From the NCBI GenBank assembly GCA_045124255.1, contig JBGVLM010000052.1:1-29199 (forward strand): 29,199 bases of DNA. Direction: 5' to 3'. This document shows positions 1 through 7,588 of this stretch, in pieces. Position 1 is the stretch's first letter. Each line of letters begins with the position of its first letter. The notes beneath the pieces are model-generated. The model did no database searches and was not told the DNA's origin. It saw nothing but the letters and a program-made list of their open reading frames with translations. The DNA is from Eshraghiella sp045124255. Its GTDB lineage: Bacteria; Bacillota; Clostridia; Lachnospirales; Lachnospiraceae. Made by a program: the position numbers and the translations under genes.

Positions 1-3
1 TTC

Positions 4-80
4 ATAGCATGAGCCTCCGGTTTGTAATTGTTTCTAGCAACTCAATTATACCAAAACCTTCGGTTTCATGCTATTTTTAT
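4..80 (+). terminator. Terminator-like long hairpin at window edge
   Basis: ATAGCATGA (4-12) pairs with TCATGCTAT (66-74), and GGTTT (19-23) can pair with AAACC (54-58) inside it. A T-rich run (74-79) follows. The shape fits an intrinsic terminator of a gene left of the window. The middle of the stem is imperfect, so a structured leader or the end of a mobile element is also possible. Confidence 0.45.
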
Positions 81-312
81 GCCAGTTATTATTGAATTTT
101 CAAGGTGCATAGGCACATTTTAATGTGCGAAGTTTGAGTTAAAGAAATTGGGATTTCAGTACGAGAAGGATATGTAGATTTCGCCTGTTTAGTCAATACG
201 ATTTTTCTGTCGGCAGGACTTTTTGTTGAAATAATCTTTCTTCTATGTTAAACTGTGAGAGACTATGAGAAAAAGGCATATTGCCTTTAAGAGTGAAGGA
301 GATTGCATAGGT
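81..312 (+). other. Non-coding leader region upstream of pyrE
   Basis: No gene is visible here. It holds a short hairpin, GCACAT (113-118) with ATGTGC (123-128), with no T run after it, and the promoter listed separately. An in-frame ATG at 265 lies just after the predicted transcription start but lacks a ribosome site, so it is not taken as the pyrE start. I see no recognisable riboswitch. Confidence 0.5.
226..254 (+). promoter_or_regulatory. Sigma-A type promoter for the pyrE-pur operon
   Basis: TTGAAA (226-231), a 17-nt spacer and TAAACT (249-254) give a good -35 box and a fair -10 box. Transcription would start near 261, about 50 nt before the pyrE start codon. Nothing else promoter-like of this quality is seen before the operon. 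Confidence 0.5.
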
Positions 313-990
313 ATGGAACAGTATAAACAGGAATTTATAGAATTTATGGTGGACTGCAAGGTCCTCAAATTCGGAGACTTTGTTACAAAGAGCGGAAGAA
401 AGACACCTTTCTTCATCAATACGGGATTTTACCGTACAGGCTCACAGTTAAGAAAACTTGGACAGTATTATGCTACAGCAATTAAAGAGAAGTATGGTAC
501 TGATTTTGATATTTTATTTGGACCGGCATATAAGGGAATTCCTCTTTCAGTAACAACTGCTGCCGCACTTGATGAGATGTATGGTGCTGAGGTAGGCTAT
601 TGCTCTAACCGTAAAGAGGTTAAGGACCATGGAGATACGGGAATCCTTCTCGGAAGTCCTATTGAGGATGGCAACAAGGTTGTTATTATTGAAGATGTTA
701 CAACGGCAGGAACCTCAATTGAAGAGACACTTCCGATTATTAAGGCACAGGGTGACGTTGATGTGGTTGGCCTTGTTGTATCCGTTGACAGAATGGAAAG
801 AGGCAAGGGAAGCAAGAGCGCTCTTAAGGAGATTGAAGAGAAATACGGAATTAAGACAACTGCAATTGTAACAATGGCAGATGTTATCGAGCATTTATAT
901 AACAGGCCATATAAGGGTCAGGTAATTATTGATGATACACTTAAAGCTGCCATTGATGATTATTATGCTCAGTATGGTGCAGAACAGTAA
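313..990 (+). CDS. pyrE: Orotate phosphoribosyltransferase
   Basis: It converts orotate and PRPP to OMP in UMP synthesis, in the cytoplasm. The ATG at 313 is chosen because AAGGAG (296-301) lies 11 nt before it; an upstream in-frame ATG at 265 has no ribosome site. The product is 225 aa. The PRPP-binding loop reads VVIIEDVTTAGTSIEE, the family signature, and GPAYKGIPL is the other typical phosphoribosyltransferase segment. It is the first gene of a close-packed run that continues with purE, purM, purN and purD, so pyrimidine and purine genes appear to be co-transcribed here. The other pyr genes are not in the window. Identity is clear; only the start could be argued. Confidence 0.93.
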   Translation: MEQYKQEFIEFMVDCKVLKFGDFVTKSGRKTPFFINTGFYRTGSQLRKLGQYYATAIKEKYGTDFDILFGPAYKGIPLSVTTAAALDEMYGAEVGYCSNRKEVKDHGDTGILLGSPIEDGNKVVIIEDVTTAGTSIEETLPIIKAQGDVDVVGLVVSVDRMERGKGSKSALKEIEEKYGIKTTAIVTMADVIEHLYNRPYKGQVIIDDTLKAAIDDYYAQYGAEQ

Positions 991-1007
991 GATTTGGAGG
1001 AATTTAC

Positions 1008-1487
1008 TTGTCCGGATTTATTAAGGATAGTAATACCAGAAGAGTAATAAGTATTGTTCTGTTTATAATTTATGGCTGTGTTTTGATATATTTTTTGTTT
1101 TTTGCAGAGAATATGGGCAGAAACACAGTGAGGGATTATAGCCTTAATCTTGTACCCTTCCATGAGATTAGGAGATTTGTTGTCAACAGGCATACGTTGG
1201 GAAATTATGCAGTCTGGGTGAATATAGCCGGTAATGTGGCGGCATTCATACCCTTTGGATTATTTATAATCCCTGTAACGGGAAGGCGGATTGGTTTTTT
1301 GGAGGCAGCGGTAATGACCTTTGATATATCGCTTTGTGTTGAGATTATACAGCTTATAACTAAGGTCGGAAGCTTTGATGTGGATGATTTGATTCTCAAT
1401 ACAATCGGTGGTCTGATTGGAGCAGGAATATATACAATGCACATTAAGATTGAAAGGAATAAATCACATGGCAAAATACAGATATAA
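1008..1487 (+). CDS. VanZ-like integral membrane protein
   Basis: A 159-aa membrane protein starting at TTG 1008, with GGAGG (996-1000) 7 nt upstream. Hydrophobic segments lie near residues 12-30, 65-85, 95-115 and 125-145. The core has the VanZ-family pattern: PFHEIRRF, then NIAGNVAAFIPFGLF, then a conserved Glu before IQL, and FDVDDLILNTIGGLIG near the end. VanZ of enterococci gives low teicoplanin resistance, but most VanZ-like proteins have no known role, and nothing here indicates a van cluster. It lies between pyrE (17-nt gap) and a small membrane gene that it overlaps by 20 bp, so it is probably co-transcribed and possibly translationally coupled. Confidence 0.8.
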   Translation: MSGFIKDSNTRRVISIVLFIIYGCVLIYFLFFAENMGRNTVRDYSLNLVPFHEIRRFVVNRHTLGNYAVWVNIAGNVAAFIPFGLFIIPVTGRRIGFLEAAVMTFDISLCVEIIQLITKVGSFDVDDLILNTIGGLIGAGIYTMHIKIERNKSHGKIQI

Positions 1488-1779
1488 ATTCTCCACCAGA
1501 AAACACAGTATTGGAGGCGTTATATCCACTATTATGTTTGCGGGCGCGGCTGCGTTATTAATATGGGCAGTTGTTGTTTCGTATCAGGCAAACGGTAAGG
1601 GCGGAAGTCTTGTCGGTGAAATAGCCCTTACATCATTTGCAGTTGCTTTTTTTGGAATGATAATAGGAATGTTAAGCTATAAAGAATCTGACAGATATTA
1701 CACATTTTCTTTTGTTGGGTCTTTACTTAACGGTATTATGTCGATTATTATGTTTATGTTATTTGTTGTAGGATTATAG
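1468..1779 (+). CDS. Small two-to-three-helix membrane protein
   Basis: A 103-aa protein of unknown function. The ATG at 1468 follows AAAGGAAT (1453-1460); the longer reading frame from 1417 lies inside the VanZ-like gene and lacks a ribosome site. The N-terminus is basic (AKYRYKFSTRKHSIGG), followed by hydrophobic segments near residues 19-38, 50-70 and 80-102. It resembles small membrane proteins common in Lachnospiraceae (the DUF6142 type, from memory and unchecked). It overlaps the VanZ-like gene and ends 17 nt before purE, so it is carried in the nucleotide operon without an evident metabolic link. Confidence 0.7.
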   Translation: MAKYRYKFSTRKHSIGGVISTIMFAGAAALLIWAVVVSYQANGKGGSLVGEIALTSFAVAFFGMIIGMLSYKESDRYYTFSFVGSLLNGIMSIIMFMLFVVGL

Positions 1780-1796
1780 AAAAGGAGTTTTTTAAA

Positions 1797-2309
1797 ATGG
1801 CAAAAGTAGGAATTGTAATGGGTAGTGACTCAGACCTTGGGGTAATGAGTAAGGCTGCAGAAATCTTGGAGAAATTCGGTATTGATTATGAGATGACAAT
1901 TATATCAGCTCATCGTATGCCGGATGTATTTTTTGACTATGCAAATAAGGCAGAAGAGAAGGGAATTAAGGTAATCATTGCCGGAGCGGGCGGAGCAGCT
2001 CATTTACCGGGTATGTGTGCGGCTATTTTCCCAATGCCTGTTGTAGGTGTGCCTATTCATACACAGTCACTTGGAGGCGTTGATTCACTTTATTCAATTG
2101 TTCAGATGCCAAGCGGAATTCCTGTGGCAACTGTTGCGATTAACGGTGGTGCCAATGCAGGACTTATGGCAGCAAAGATTCTTGCTGTTTCAGATGATGA
2201 GCTTCTTACAAAATTAAAAGAATACAAAGAAGATTTAAAAGCCGGCGTTATGAAGAAGAAAGACAAGATTGAAAACGTTGGTTACAAAAAATACATGGAG
2301 GAAATGTAA
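1797..2309 (+). CDS. purE: N5-carboxyaminoimidazole ribonucleotide mutase
   Basis: PurE class I moves the carboxylate from N5-CAIR to give CAIR in purine synthesis. The product is 170 aa, usual for the family. GSDSDLGVM near the N-terminus, SAHRMP near residue 40 and GAGGAAHLPGM near residue 65 are the substrate-loop motifs, including the conserved His of SAHR. AAAGGAG (1780-1786) precedes the ATG. Class I enzymes normally work with PurK, which is not in the window. The stop codon is one base before the purM start codon. Confidence 0.93.
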   Translation: MAKVGIVMGSDSDLGVMSKAAEILEKFGIDYEMTIISAHRMPDVFFDYANKAEEKGIKVIIAGAGGAAHLPGMCAAIFPMPVVGVPIHTQSLGGVDSLYSIVQMPSGIPVATVAINGGANAGLMAAKILAVSDDELLTKLKEYKEDLKAGVMKKKDKIENVGYKKYMEEM

Positions 2310-2310
2310 A

Positions 2311-3336
2311 ATGGATTACAAGAAAGCCGGAGTTGATATTGAAGCAGGTTATAAGTCAGTAGAACTTATGAAAGAGTATGTTAAGGGAACAATGCGTCCT
2401 GAGGTAATGGGCGGCATTGGCGGATTCTCAGGAGCATTCTCAATGAATGCAATTAAGGATATGGAGAATCCTGTTCTTTTATCCGGAACTGACGGTTGCG
2501 GAACTAAGGTTAAATTAGCTTTTATCATGGACAAGCATGATACAATCGGTATTGACGCAGTTGCAATGTGCGTTAACGACGTTGCATGTGCCGGCGGCGA
2601 GCCATTGTTTTTCCTTGATTATATTGCATGCGGCAAGAACTATCCTGAGAAGATTGCAACAATCGTTAAGGGTGTTGCTGAAGGCTGTAAGCAGGCAGGA
2701 GCAGCACTTGTCGGCGGAGAGACTGCTGAACATCCGGGACTTATGCCTGAGGATGAGTATGATTTAGCAGGCTTTGCGGTTGGTGTTGTTGATGAGAAGG
2801 ACTTAATTACAGGTAAGGAAATTCAGGACGGTGACGTACTTGTCGGTATCAAGTCATCAGGCGTTCACAGCAACGGATTCTCACTTGTCCGTAAGGTTTT
2901 CAATATGGATAAAGAGACTCTTGATACATATTATGATTCACTCGGAAGAACTCTCGGAGAAGCACTTTTAGAGCCTACAAGAATCTATGTTAAGGCACTT
3001 AAAGCAGTTAAGGACGCAGGCGTAAGGGTAAGAGGCTGCAGCCATATTACAGGCGGCGGATTCTATGAGAATATTCCTAGAATGCTTCCTGACGGAATCA
3101 GAGCAGAGGTTAAGAAGGACAGCTATGAAATTCCTGCAATTTTCAAAATGCTGGCTGAGAAAGGAAATATTGCAGAGGAGATGATGTACAACACCTTTAA
3201 CATGGGTGTAGGTATGTGCCTTGCAGTAAGACCTGAGGACGCAGATAAGACAATTGAAGCAATTAACGCAGCAGGAGAGGAAGCTTTTGTTCTCGGTAAG
3301 GCAGTTGCAGGTGAAAAGGGTGTAACAATATGCTGA
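2311..3336 (+). CDS. purM: Phosphoribosylformylglycinamidine cyclo-ligase
   Basis: AIR synthetase closes FGAM to AIR using ATP. The product is 341 aa from the ATG at 2311; GGAGG (2297-2301) sits 9 nt upstream inside the purE end, and the in-frame ATG at 2269 inside purE is rejected. Family motifs are visible: GIGGFSGAF, then GTDGCGTKVKLA near residue 60, then DAVAMCVNDV and GGETAEHPG. It overlaps purN by 7 bp. The protein looks complete and ordinary. Confidence 0.95.
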   Translation: MDYKKAGVDIEAGYKSVELMKEYVKGTMRPEVMGGIGGFSGAFSMNAIKDMENPVLLSGTDGCGTKVKLAFIMDKHDTIGIDAVAMCVNDVACAGGEPLFFLDYIACGKNYPEKIATIVKGVAEGCKQAGAALVGGETAEHPGLMPEDEYDLAGFAVGVVDEKDLITGKEIQDGDVLVGIKSSGVHSNGFSLVRKVFNMDKETLDTYYDSLGRTLGEALLEPTRIYVKALKAVKDAGVRVRGCSHITGGGFYENIPRMLPDGIRAEVKKDSYEIPAIFKMLAEKGNIAEEMMYNTFNMGVGMCLAVRPEDADKTIEAINAAGEEAFVLGKAVAGEKGVTIC

Positions 3337-3923
3337 AAATCTTAGTTTTGGTATCGGGAGGAGGAACCAACCTCCAGGCAATAATTGATGCGATTGATAA
3401 CGGAGCAATAAGAAATGCGGAAATTAAGGCTGTAATCAGCAATAATGCAGGTGCTTATGCCCTTACAAGAGCAAAAGAGCATGGCATTGCGGCAGAGTGC
3501 ATTTCGCCTAAGAGTTACGAAAACAGGGAAGCTTTTAATGAAGCACTTTTAAACGGTGTTAATAAATATAATCCTGATTTGATTGTTCTTGCAGGCTTCC
3601 TCGTAGCAATTCCTGCGGCAATGGTTGAGGCATACAGAAACCGGATTATTAATATACATCCGTCATTAATTCCGTCCTTCTGCGGAAAAGGCTTTTACGG
3701 ACTTAAGGTACATGAGGCGGCACTTGCAAGAGGCGTTAAGGTAACGGGTGCAACCGTTCACTATGTGGACGAGGGAACTGATACAGGCACAATTATTTTG
3801 CAGAAGCCTGTAATGATTGAAGAAGGAGATACTCCTGAAATTCTCCAGAAAAGAGTTATGGAGCAGGCGGAGTGGATTATCCTTCCAAAAGCAATTGATA
3901 TGATTGCCAACAACGAAATATAA
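3330..3923 (+). CDS. purN: Phosphoribosylglycinamide formyltransferase
   Basis: PurN transfers a formyl group from 10-formyl-THF to GAR. The product is 197 aa. LVSGGGTNLQAI at the N-terminus binds the phosphoribosyl group. NIHPSLIPSF carries the catalytic Asn and His, and the later HYVDEGTDTG carries the catalytic Asp. Its ATG lies inside the purM end (7-bp overlap), a sign of translational coupling. Nothing is missing. Confidence 0.95.
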   Translation: MLKILVLVSGGGTNLQAIIDAIDNGAIRNAEIKAVISNNAGAYALTRAKEHGIAAECISPKSYENREAFNEALLNGVNKYNPDLIVLAGFLVAIPAAMVEAYRNRIINIHPSLIPSFCGKGFYGLKVHEAALARGVKVTGATVHYVDEGTDTGTIILQKPVMIEEGDTPEILQKRVMEQAEWIILPKAIDMIANNEI

Positions 3924-3933
3924 GGAGAATTAT

Positions 3934-5205
3934 ATGAAGGTACTTATTGTAGGAAGCGGCGGACGTGAGCATGCGATTGCTTATGCCTGTTCAAAAAGCT
4001 CAAGAGTAGATAAAATATACTGCGCTCCGGGTAATGCCGGAATCGGTCAGATTGCAGAATGTGTTCCGATTGGTGCAATGGAATTTGATAAATTGGTAAG
4101 CTTTGCCAAAGAGCATGCAATTGATTTAACCGTAATCGGTATGGATGACCCATTGGTTGGCGGCGTTGTTGATGTGTTTGAGGCAGAAGGCTTAAAGGTA
4201 TTCGGTCCTCGTAAAAATGCAGCAATACTTGAAGGCTCCAAAGCATTTTCCAAGGATTTAATGAAGAAATACAATATTCCTACAGCGGCTTATGAGACAT
4301 TTACATCCGCTGATGACGCCCTTAATTACCTTGAAACGGCAGAATTCCCAATCGTTCTTAAGGCTGACGGTCTTGCACTTGGTAAGGGTGTTTTAATCTG
4401 CAATACCAAGGAGGAAGCACAGGAGGGCGTTAAGACTCTTATGCTTGACAAACAGTTTGGTTCAGCAGGGGATAAGATTGTGGTTGAAGAATTCATGGTC
4501 GGACGTGAGGTATCGGTTCTGTCTTTTGTAGACGGTAATACGATTAAGATTATGTCCTCAGCACAGGACCATAAGCGTGCAAAGGACGGCGATGAAGGAC
4601 TTAATACTGGCGGAATGGGTACTTTTTCACCAAGTCCGTTCTATACAGCAGAGGTTGATGAGTTCTGTCATAAATATATTTATCAGGCAACAGTTGACGC
4701 AATGAAGGCTGAAGGCAGAGAATTCAAGGGAGTAATTTTCTTTGGTTTAATGCTTACACCGAAGGGACCGAAGGTGCTTGAATATAATGCAAGATTTGGT
4801 GACCCTGAGGCTCAGGTTGTCCTTCCGAGACTTAAAAACGATATTATCGATGTTTTTGAGGCATGTGTTGACGGAACGCTTGATAAGCTTGATTTACAGT
4901 TTGAGGACAATGCATGTGTATGTGTAGTCCTTGCTTCAGACGGATATCCTCTTGCTTATGAGAAGGGTAAGCTTATTACGGGCTTTGAGAATTTTGAAAA
5001 TAATGACGGCTATTATTGCTTCCATGCAGGCACAAAGCTTACTGATGAAGGAATTGTAACCAATGGCGGACGTGTTCTTGGCATTACTGCAAAGGGTGCA
5101 ACCCTTAAAGAGGCAAGAGCTAATGCTTACGAAGCGACTAAGTGGATCAGCTTTGAGAACAAATATATGCGTAATGACATTGGCAAAGCCATTGATGAAG
5201 CATAA
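3934..5205 (+). CDS. purD: Phosphoribosylamine-glycine ligase
   Basis: PurD joins glycine to phosphoribosylamine using ATP. The product is 423 aa from the ATG at 3934, 7 nt after TAAGGAGA (3921-3928). The N-terminus VLIVGSGGREHAI is the family hallmark. The ATP-grasp core includes LKADGLALGKGV near residue 140 and GGMGTFSP near residue 220, and EYNARFGDPEAQ near residue 280 carries metal ligands. It is the last gene of the operon; a strong terminator follows 34 nt later. purF, purL, purC, purB and purH must be elsewhere. Confidence 0.95.
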   Translation: MKVLIVGSGGREHAIAYACSKSSRVDKIYCAPGNAGIGQIAECVPIGAMEFDKLVSFAKEHAIDLTVIGMDDPLVGGVVDVFEAEGLKVFGPRKNAAILEGSKAFSKDLMKKYNIPTAAYETFTSADDALNYLETAEFPIVLKADGLALGKGVLICNTKEEAQEGVKTLMLDKQFGSAGDKIVVEEFMVGREVSVLSFVDGNTIKIMSSAQDHKRAKDGDEGLNTGGMGTFSPSPFYTAEVDEFCHKYIYQATVDAMKAEGREFKGVIFFGLMLTPKGPKVLEYNARFGDPEAQVVLPRLKNDIIDVFEACVDGTLDKLDLQFEDNACVCVVLASDGYPLAYEKGKLITGFENFENNDGYYCFHAGTKLTDEGIVTNGGRVLGITAKGATLKEARANAYEATKWISFENKYMRNDIGKAIDEA

Positions 5206-5239
5206 TTTTCACAAAAAAATCATAAATGGTAATACATGG

Positions 5240-5279
5240 AATTGCAGTCAAAAGGTTGACCTTTAGACTGCAATTTTTT
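5240..5279 (+). terminator. Strong intrinsic terminator after purD
   Basis: AATTGCAGTC (5240-5249) pairs fully with GACTGCAATT (5266-5275), with an inner AAAGG/CCTTT helix (5251-5255 with 5260-5264) closed by a TTGA loop, followed by a T run to 5279. It ends the pyrE-purD operon. The same bases contain the next promoter. Confidence 0.88.
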
Positions 5280-5284
5280 ATAAT
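5256..5284 (+). promoter_or_regulatory. Promoter embedded in the purD terminator
   Basis: TTGACC (5256-5261), a 17-nt spacer and TATAAT (5279-5284) form a near-consensus sigma-A promoter. The -35 box occupies the hairpin loop and upper stem, and the -10 box begins at the last T of the terminator run. It would start transcription near 5291, about 30 nt before the glucosaminidase start codon. Confidence 0.65.
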
Positions 5285-5320
5285 ATGTTTGTTGTAAAAA
5301 ATCAACAAAGGAAGAAGAAT

Positions 5321-7588
5321 ATGTCTGAAAATACAAAAATTAACACAATAAAAAGATTTATATGCTTTATTCTGCTTTTTGCAATGAGCATTAGTTTCTG
5401 CGGCGGTATTGCTGTTGATGTGTATGCTGATGAGACGGAGAGTACAACTCAGGCAGAGACAACTACTGAAGCAGAGACAACGCAGCCGGAGACAACTACG
5501 CAGGATACCGGATTTGAACAGTCAATTGCGGCATTCCCTGAATCCTATAAGACATTGCTGAGGGCACTGCATGAAGCACATCCTAATTGGCAGTTCGTTG
5601 CATTTAATACGGGGCTTGACTGGACGAATGATGTGCTTAAGAATGAAATGAAGTTAGCAAAAAATCTCATGCCTAATAAAACAATGGGAATTAACGGTAA
5701 ATGGTTTAAAACTCCTACGGCGTGGAAGGACTTTGAAATGTCAGGTGCGTTTAACTGGACCAGTAATGACTGGGTTGAGCTGTGCGGCGGCGGATGGGTT
5801 CAGGCGTCAGAGGAAGCGGTTGCTTATGTAATGGATCCGAGAAACTGGCTGACGGAGGAGAATATTTTTCAGTTTGAGATGTTAAGTTTTAATGAAACAT
5901 ATCAGACATATGATGTTCTTAAGAAAATGATGGATGACACCTTTATGGATTGCGATTATGCTGTTGTGGGGGGGACCGATAACAAAACCTATGCGGCGGT
6001 TCTGTTGGAAGCGGGCAAGACCTACGGCGTAAGTCCGATTCATTTATGTGCGAGACTTATTCAGGAAAAGGGTAAGGGTACATATAATTCCACAACCGGA
6101 AAATTTGAGTTAACGGATAAGCTTGCGTCCGGTCAGAAGGGAACAGATGGTGTTACATACTATAATTTTTTTAATATAGGAGCTTCGGGAAGTACAGCAG
6201 AGGCGGTACTTAAGAATGGTATTGCAGAAGCACAGAAGTCAGGCTGGACTACCCAGTATAAGGCAATTATGGGCGGTGCCGAAAAGGTATCAACCGATTA
6301 TATTAAAATAGGTCAGGATACAATATATTTCCAGAAATTCAGTGTTGTTAACCCTTCATATTATTACTGGAAGCAGTATATGCAGAATCTGCTTGCTCCT
6401 GTTAATGAGGGCTACAATGTGCGTAATGCATATATGAATAACGGAATTTTGGATTCCAATTTTGTTTTCAGAATACCGATTTACAATAATATGCCGGCTG
6501 CCGCATGTACAATGCCGGAAGGGGATGGAAATCCTAACTATAAGCTTAGCAGTATTTCACTTACAGGAACAACAATTGAGGGAAAGACATCTAATTTAAG
6601 TCTTACTCCTACATTTTATCTTGATACGGACACATATTCGGTAATTGTGCCATACGAAACAATTAAGGTCAATATCAGTGCGGCAGCAATTGCTTCCACT
6701 ACTTCCACGATATCGGGAACGGGAACACACAACCTGAATGTCGGTAAGAATTCCTTTAAAATAGTATGCAAGTCGGAGTATGGAGTATCTAAGACCTACA
6801 CTGTCAATGTGACGAGAAGTGAGGGAAGTACATACCTTACCAGCCTGAGTACCTCATGCGGAAGTGTTAAAGAAAGCTTTGATAAGCTTAAAAATGAATA
6901 TACAATATCAGTAGATAATAAGGTTGAAACTATTGATTTGTACTATGGTACGGAATCTTCAATAGCATATACCGAATATGTTATTGACGGAACGGCAGCA
7001 CAGTGCACCGGCGGAACAATAGCAGGAATTAAACTGAAGGAAGGACTTAATACTGTTTCAATAAATGTTTATCCTTCATCAACCGATAAATCAACGAAGA
7101 GAACCTATACGGTCAAAATAACCAAATACACGCAGATAACTGTTAATTTCAAGTCATTACAGGCTGATACAGCCAATAAGCTTGTAAATGGATTTACATT
7201 GGGAGATACCGTTACTAATGCATCAGCGAGACTTGAGGTTATTAACGGTTCAGTTGTTATCAAGGATTCAAAGGGCAATGTAAAGGCCGGTGACGCAGTT
7301 ATCGGAACGGGTGATTTGTTGTGTATCATGGATGGAAATGGATTTGAGTATGCAAGATATACAATAATCATTTATGGTGATGTTAACGGAGACGGCAAGA
7401 TTGATTTGTTCGACTTTGCCTACGTTAAAAAGGTGATTCTTGAAAATAGCGGCCTTTCGGGAGTTTATCTTATTGCAGGAGACGCTTATCAGCAGTCACA
7501 GGGAATAAACCTGTTTGATTTTGCAATAATTAAGAAATACATCCTTGAAAAAGAGCCAATACCACAGATTAGGGAGGTGGCACAATGA
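5321..7588 (+). CDS. Secreted N-acetylglucosaminidase with C-terminal dockerin
   Basis: A 755-aa exported protein. The ATG at 5321 follows AAAGGAAGAAG; an in-frame ATG at 5285 lacks a site. In order: signal peptide 1-36 (cleavage after DVYA); a Thr/Glu-rich linker 37-62; a glucosaminidase region 70-360, with HPNWQFVAFNTG near 87 and a core with VSPIHLCARLIQEKGKG (237-253, probable catalytic Glu) and YYNFFNIGAS; two cadherin-like beta-sandwich repeats near 408-500 and 505-602; a further beta domain; and a type I dockerin near 686-745. The first dockerin calcium loop is good (DVNGDGKID) and the second is degenerate. It should cut the GlcNAc-MurNAc backbone of peptidoglycan. It overlaps the cohesin gene by 4 bp, so the two are probably coupled and their products may bind. 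The exact glycosidase family (GH73-like) is by eye. Confidence 0.85.
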   Translation: MSENTKINTIKRFICFILLFAMSISFCGGIAVDVYADETESTTQAETTTEAETTQPETTTQDTGFEQSIAAFPESYKTLLRALHEAHPNWQFVAFNTGLDWTNDVLKNEMKLAKNLMPNKTMGINGKWFKTPTAWKDFEMSGAFNWTSNDWVELCGGGWVQASEEAVAYVMDPRNWLTEENIFQFEMLSFNETYQTYDVLKKMMDDTFMDCDYAVVGGTDNKTYAAVLLEAGKTYGVSPIHLCARLIQEKGKGTYNSTTGKFELTDKLASGQKGTDGVTYYNFFNIGASGSTAEAVLKNGIAEAQKSGWTTQYKAIMGGAEKVSTDYIKIGQDTIYFQKFSVVNPSYYYWKQYMQNLLAPVNEGYNVRNAYMNNGILDSNFVFRIPIYNNMPAAACTMPEGDGNPNYKLSSISLTGTTIEGKTSNLSLTPTFYLDTDTYSVIVPYETIKVNISAAAIASTTSTISGTGTHNLNVGKNSFKIVCKSEYGVSKTYTVNVTRSEGSTYLTSLSTSCGSVKESFDKLKNEYTISVDNKVETIDLYYGTESSIAYTEYVIDGTAAQCTGGTIAGIKLKEGLNTVSINVYPSSTDKSTKRTYTVKITKYTQITVNFKSLQADTANKLVNGFTLGDTVTNASARLEVINGSVVIKDSKGNVKAGDAVIGTGDLLCIMDGNGFEYARYTIIIYGDVNGDGKIDLFDFAYVKKVILENSGLSGVYLIAGDAYQQSQGINLFDFAIIKKYILEKEPIPQIREVAQ

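Noticed and set aside
1008..1487. VanZ-like gene as a glycopeptide resistance determinant
   Set aside because: There is no vanA/vanH/vanX, ligase or two-component system in the window; VanZ-like proteins are common and mostly uncharacterised.
2968..3408. Long minus-strand open frame (146 codons) across purM and purN
   Set aside because: It is antisense to two clearly real overlapping genes, is rich in Cys, Leu and Ser as expected for a shadow frame, and has no family pattern.
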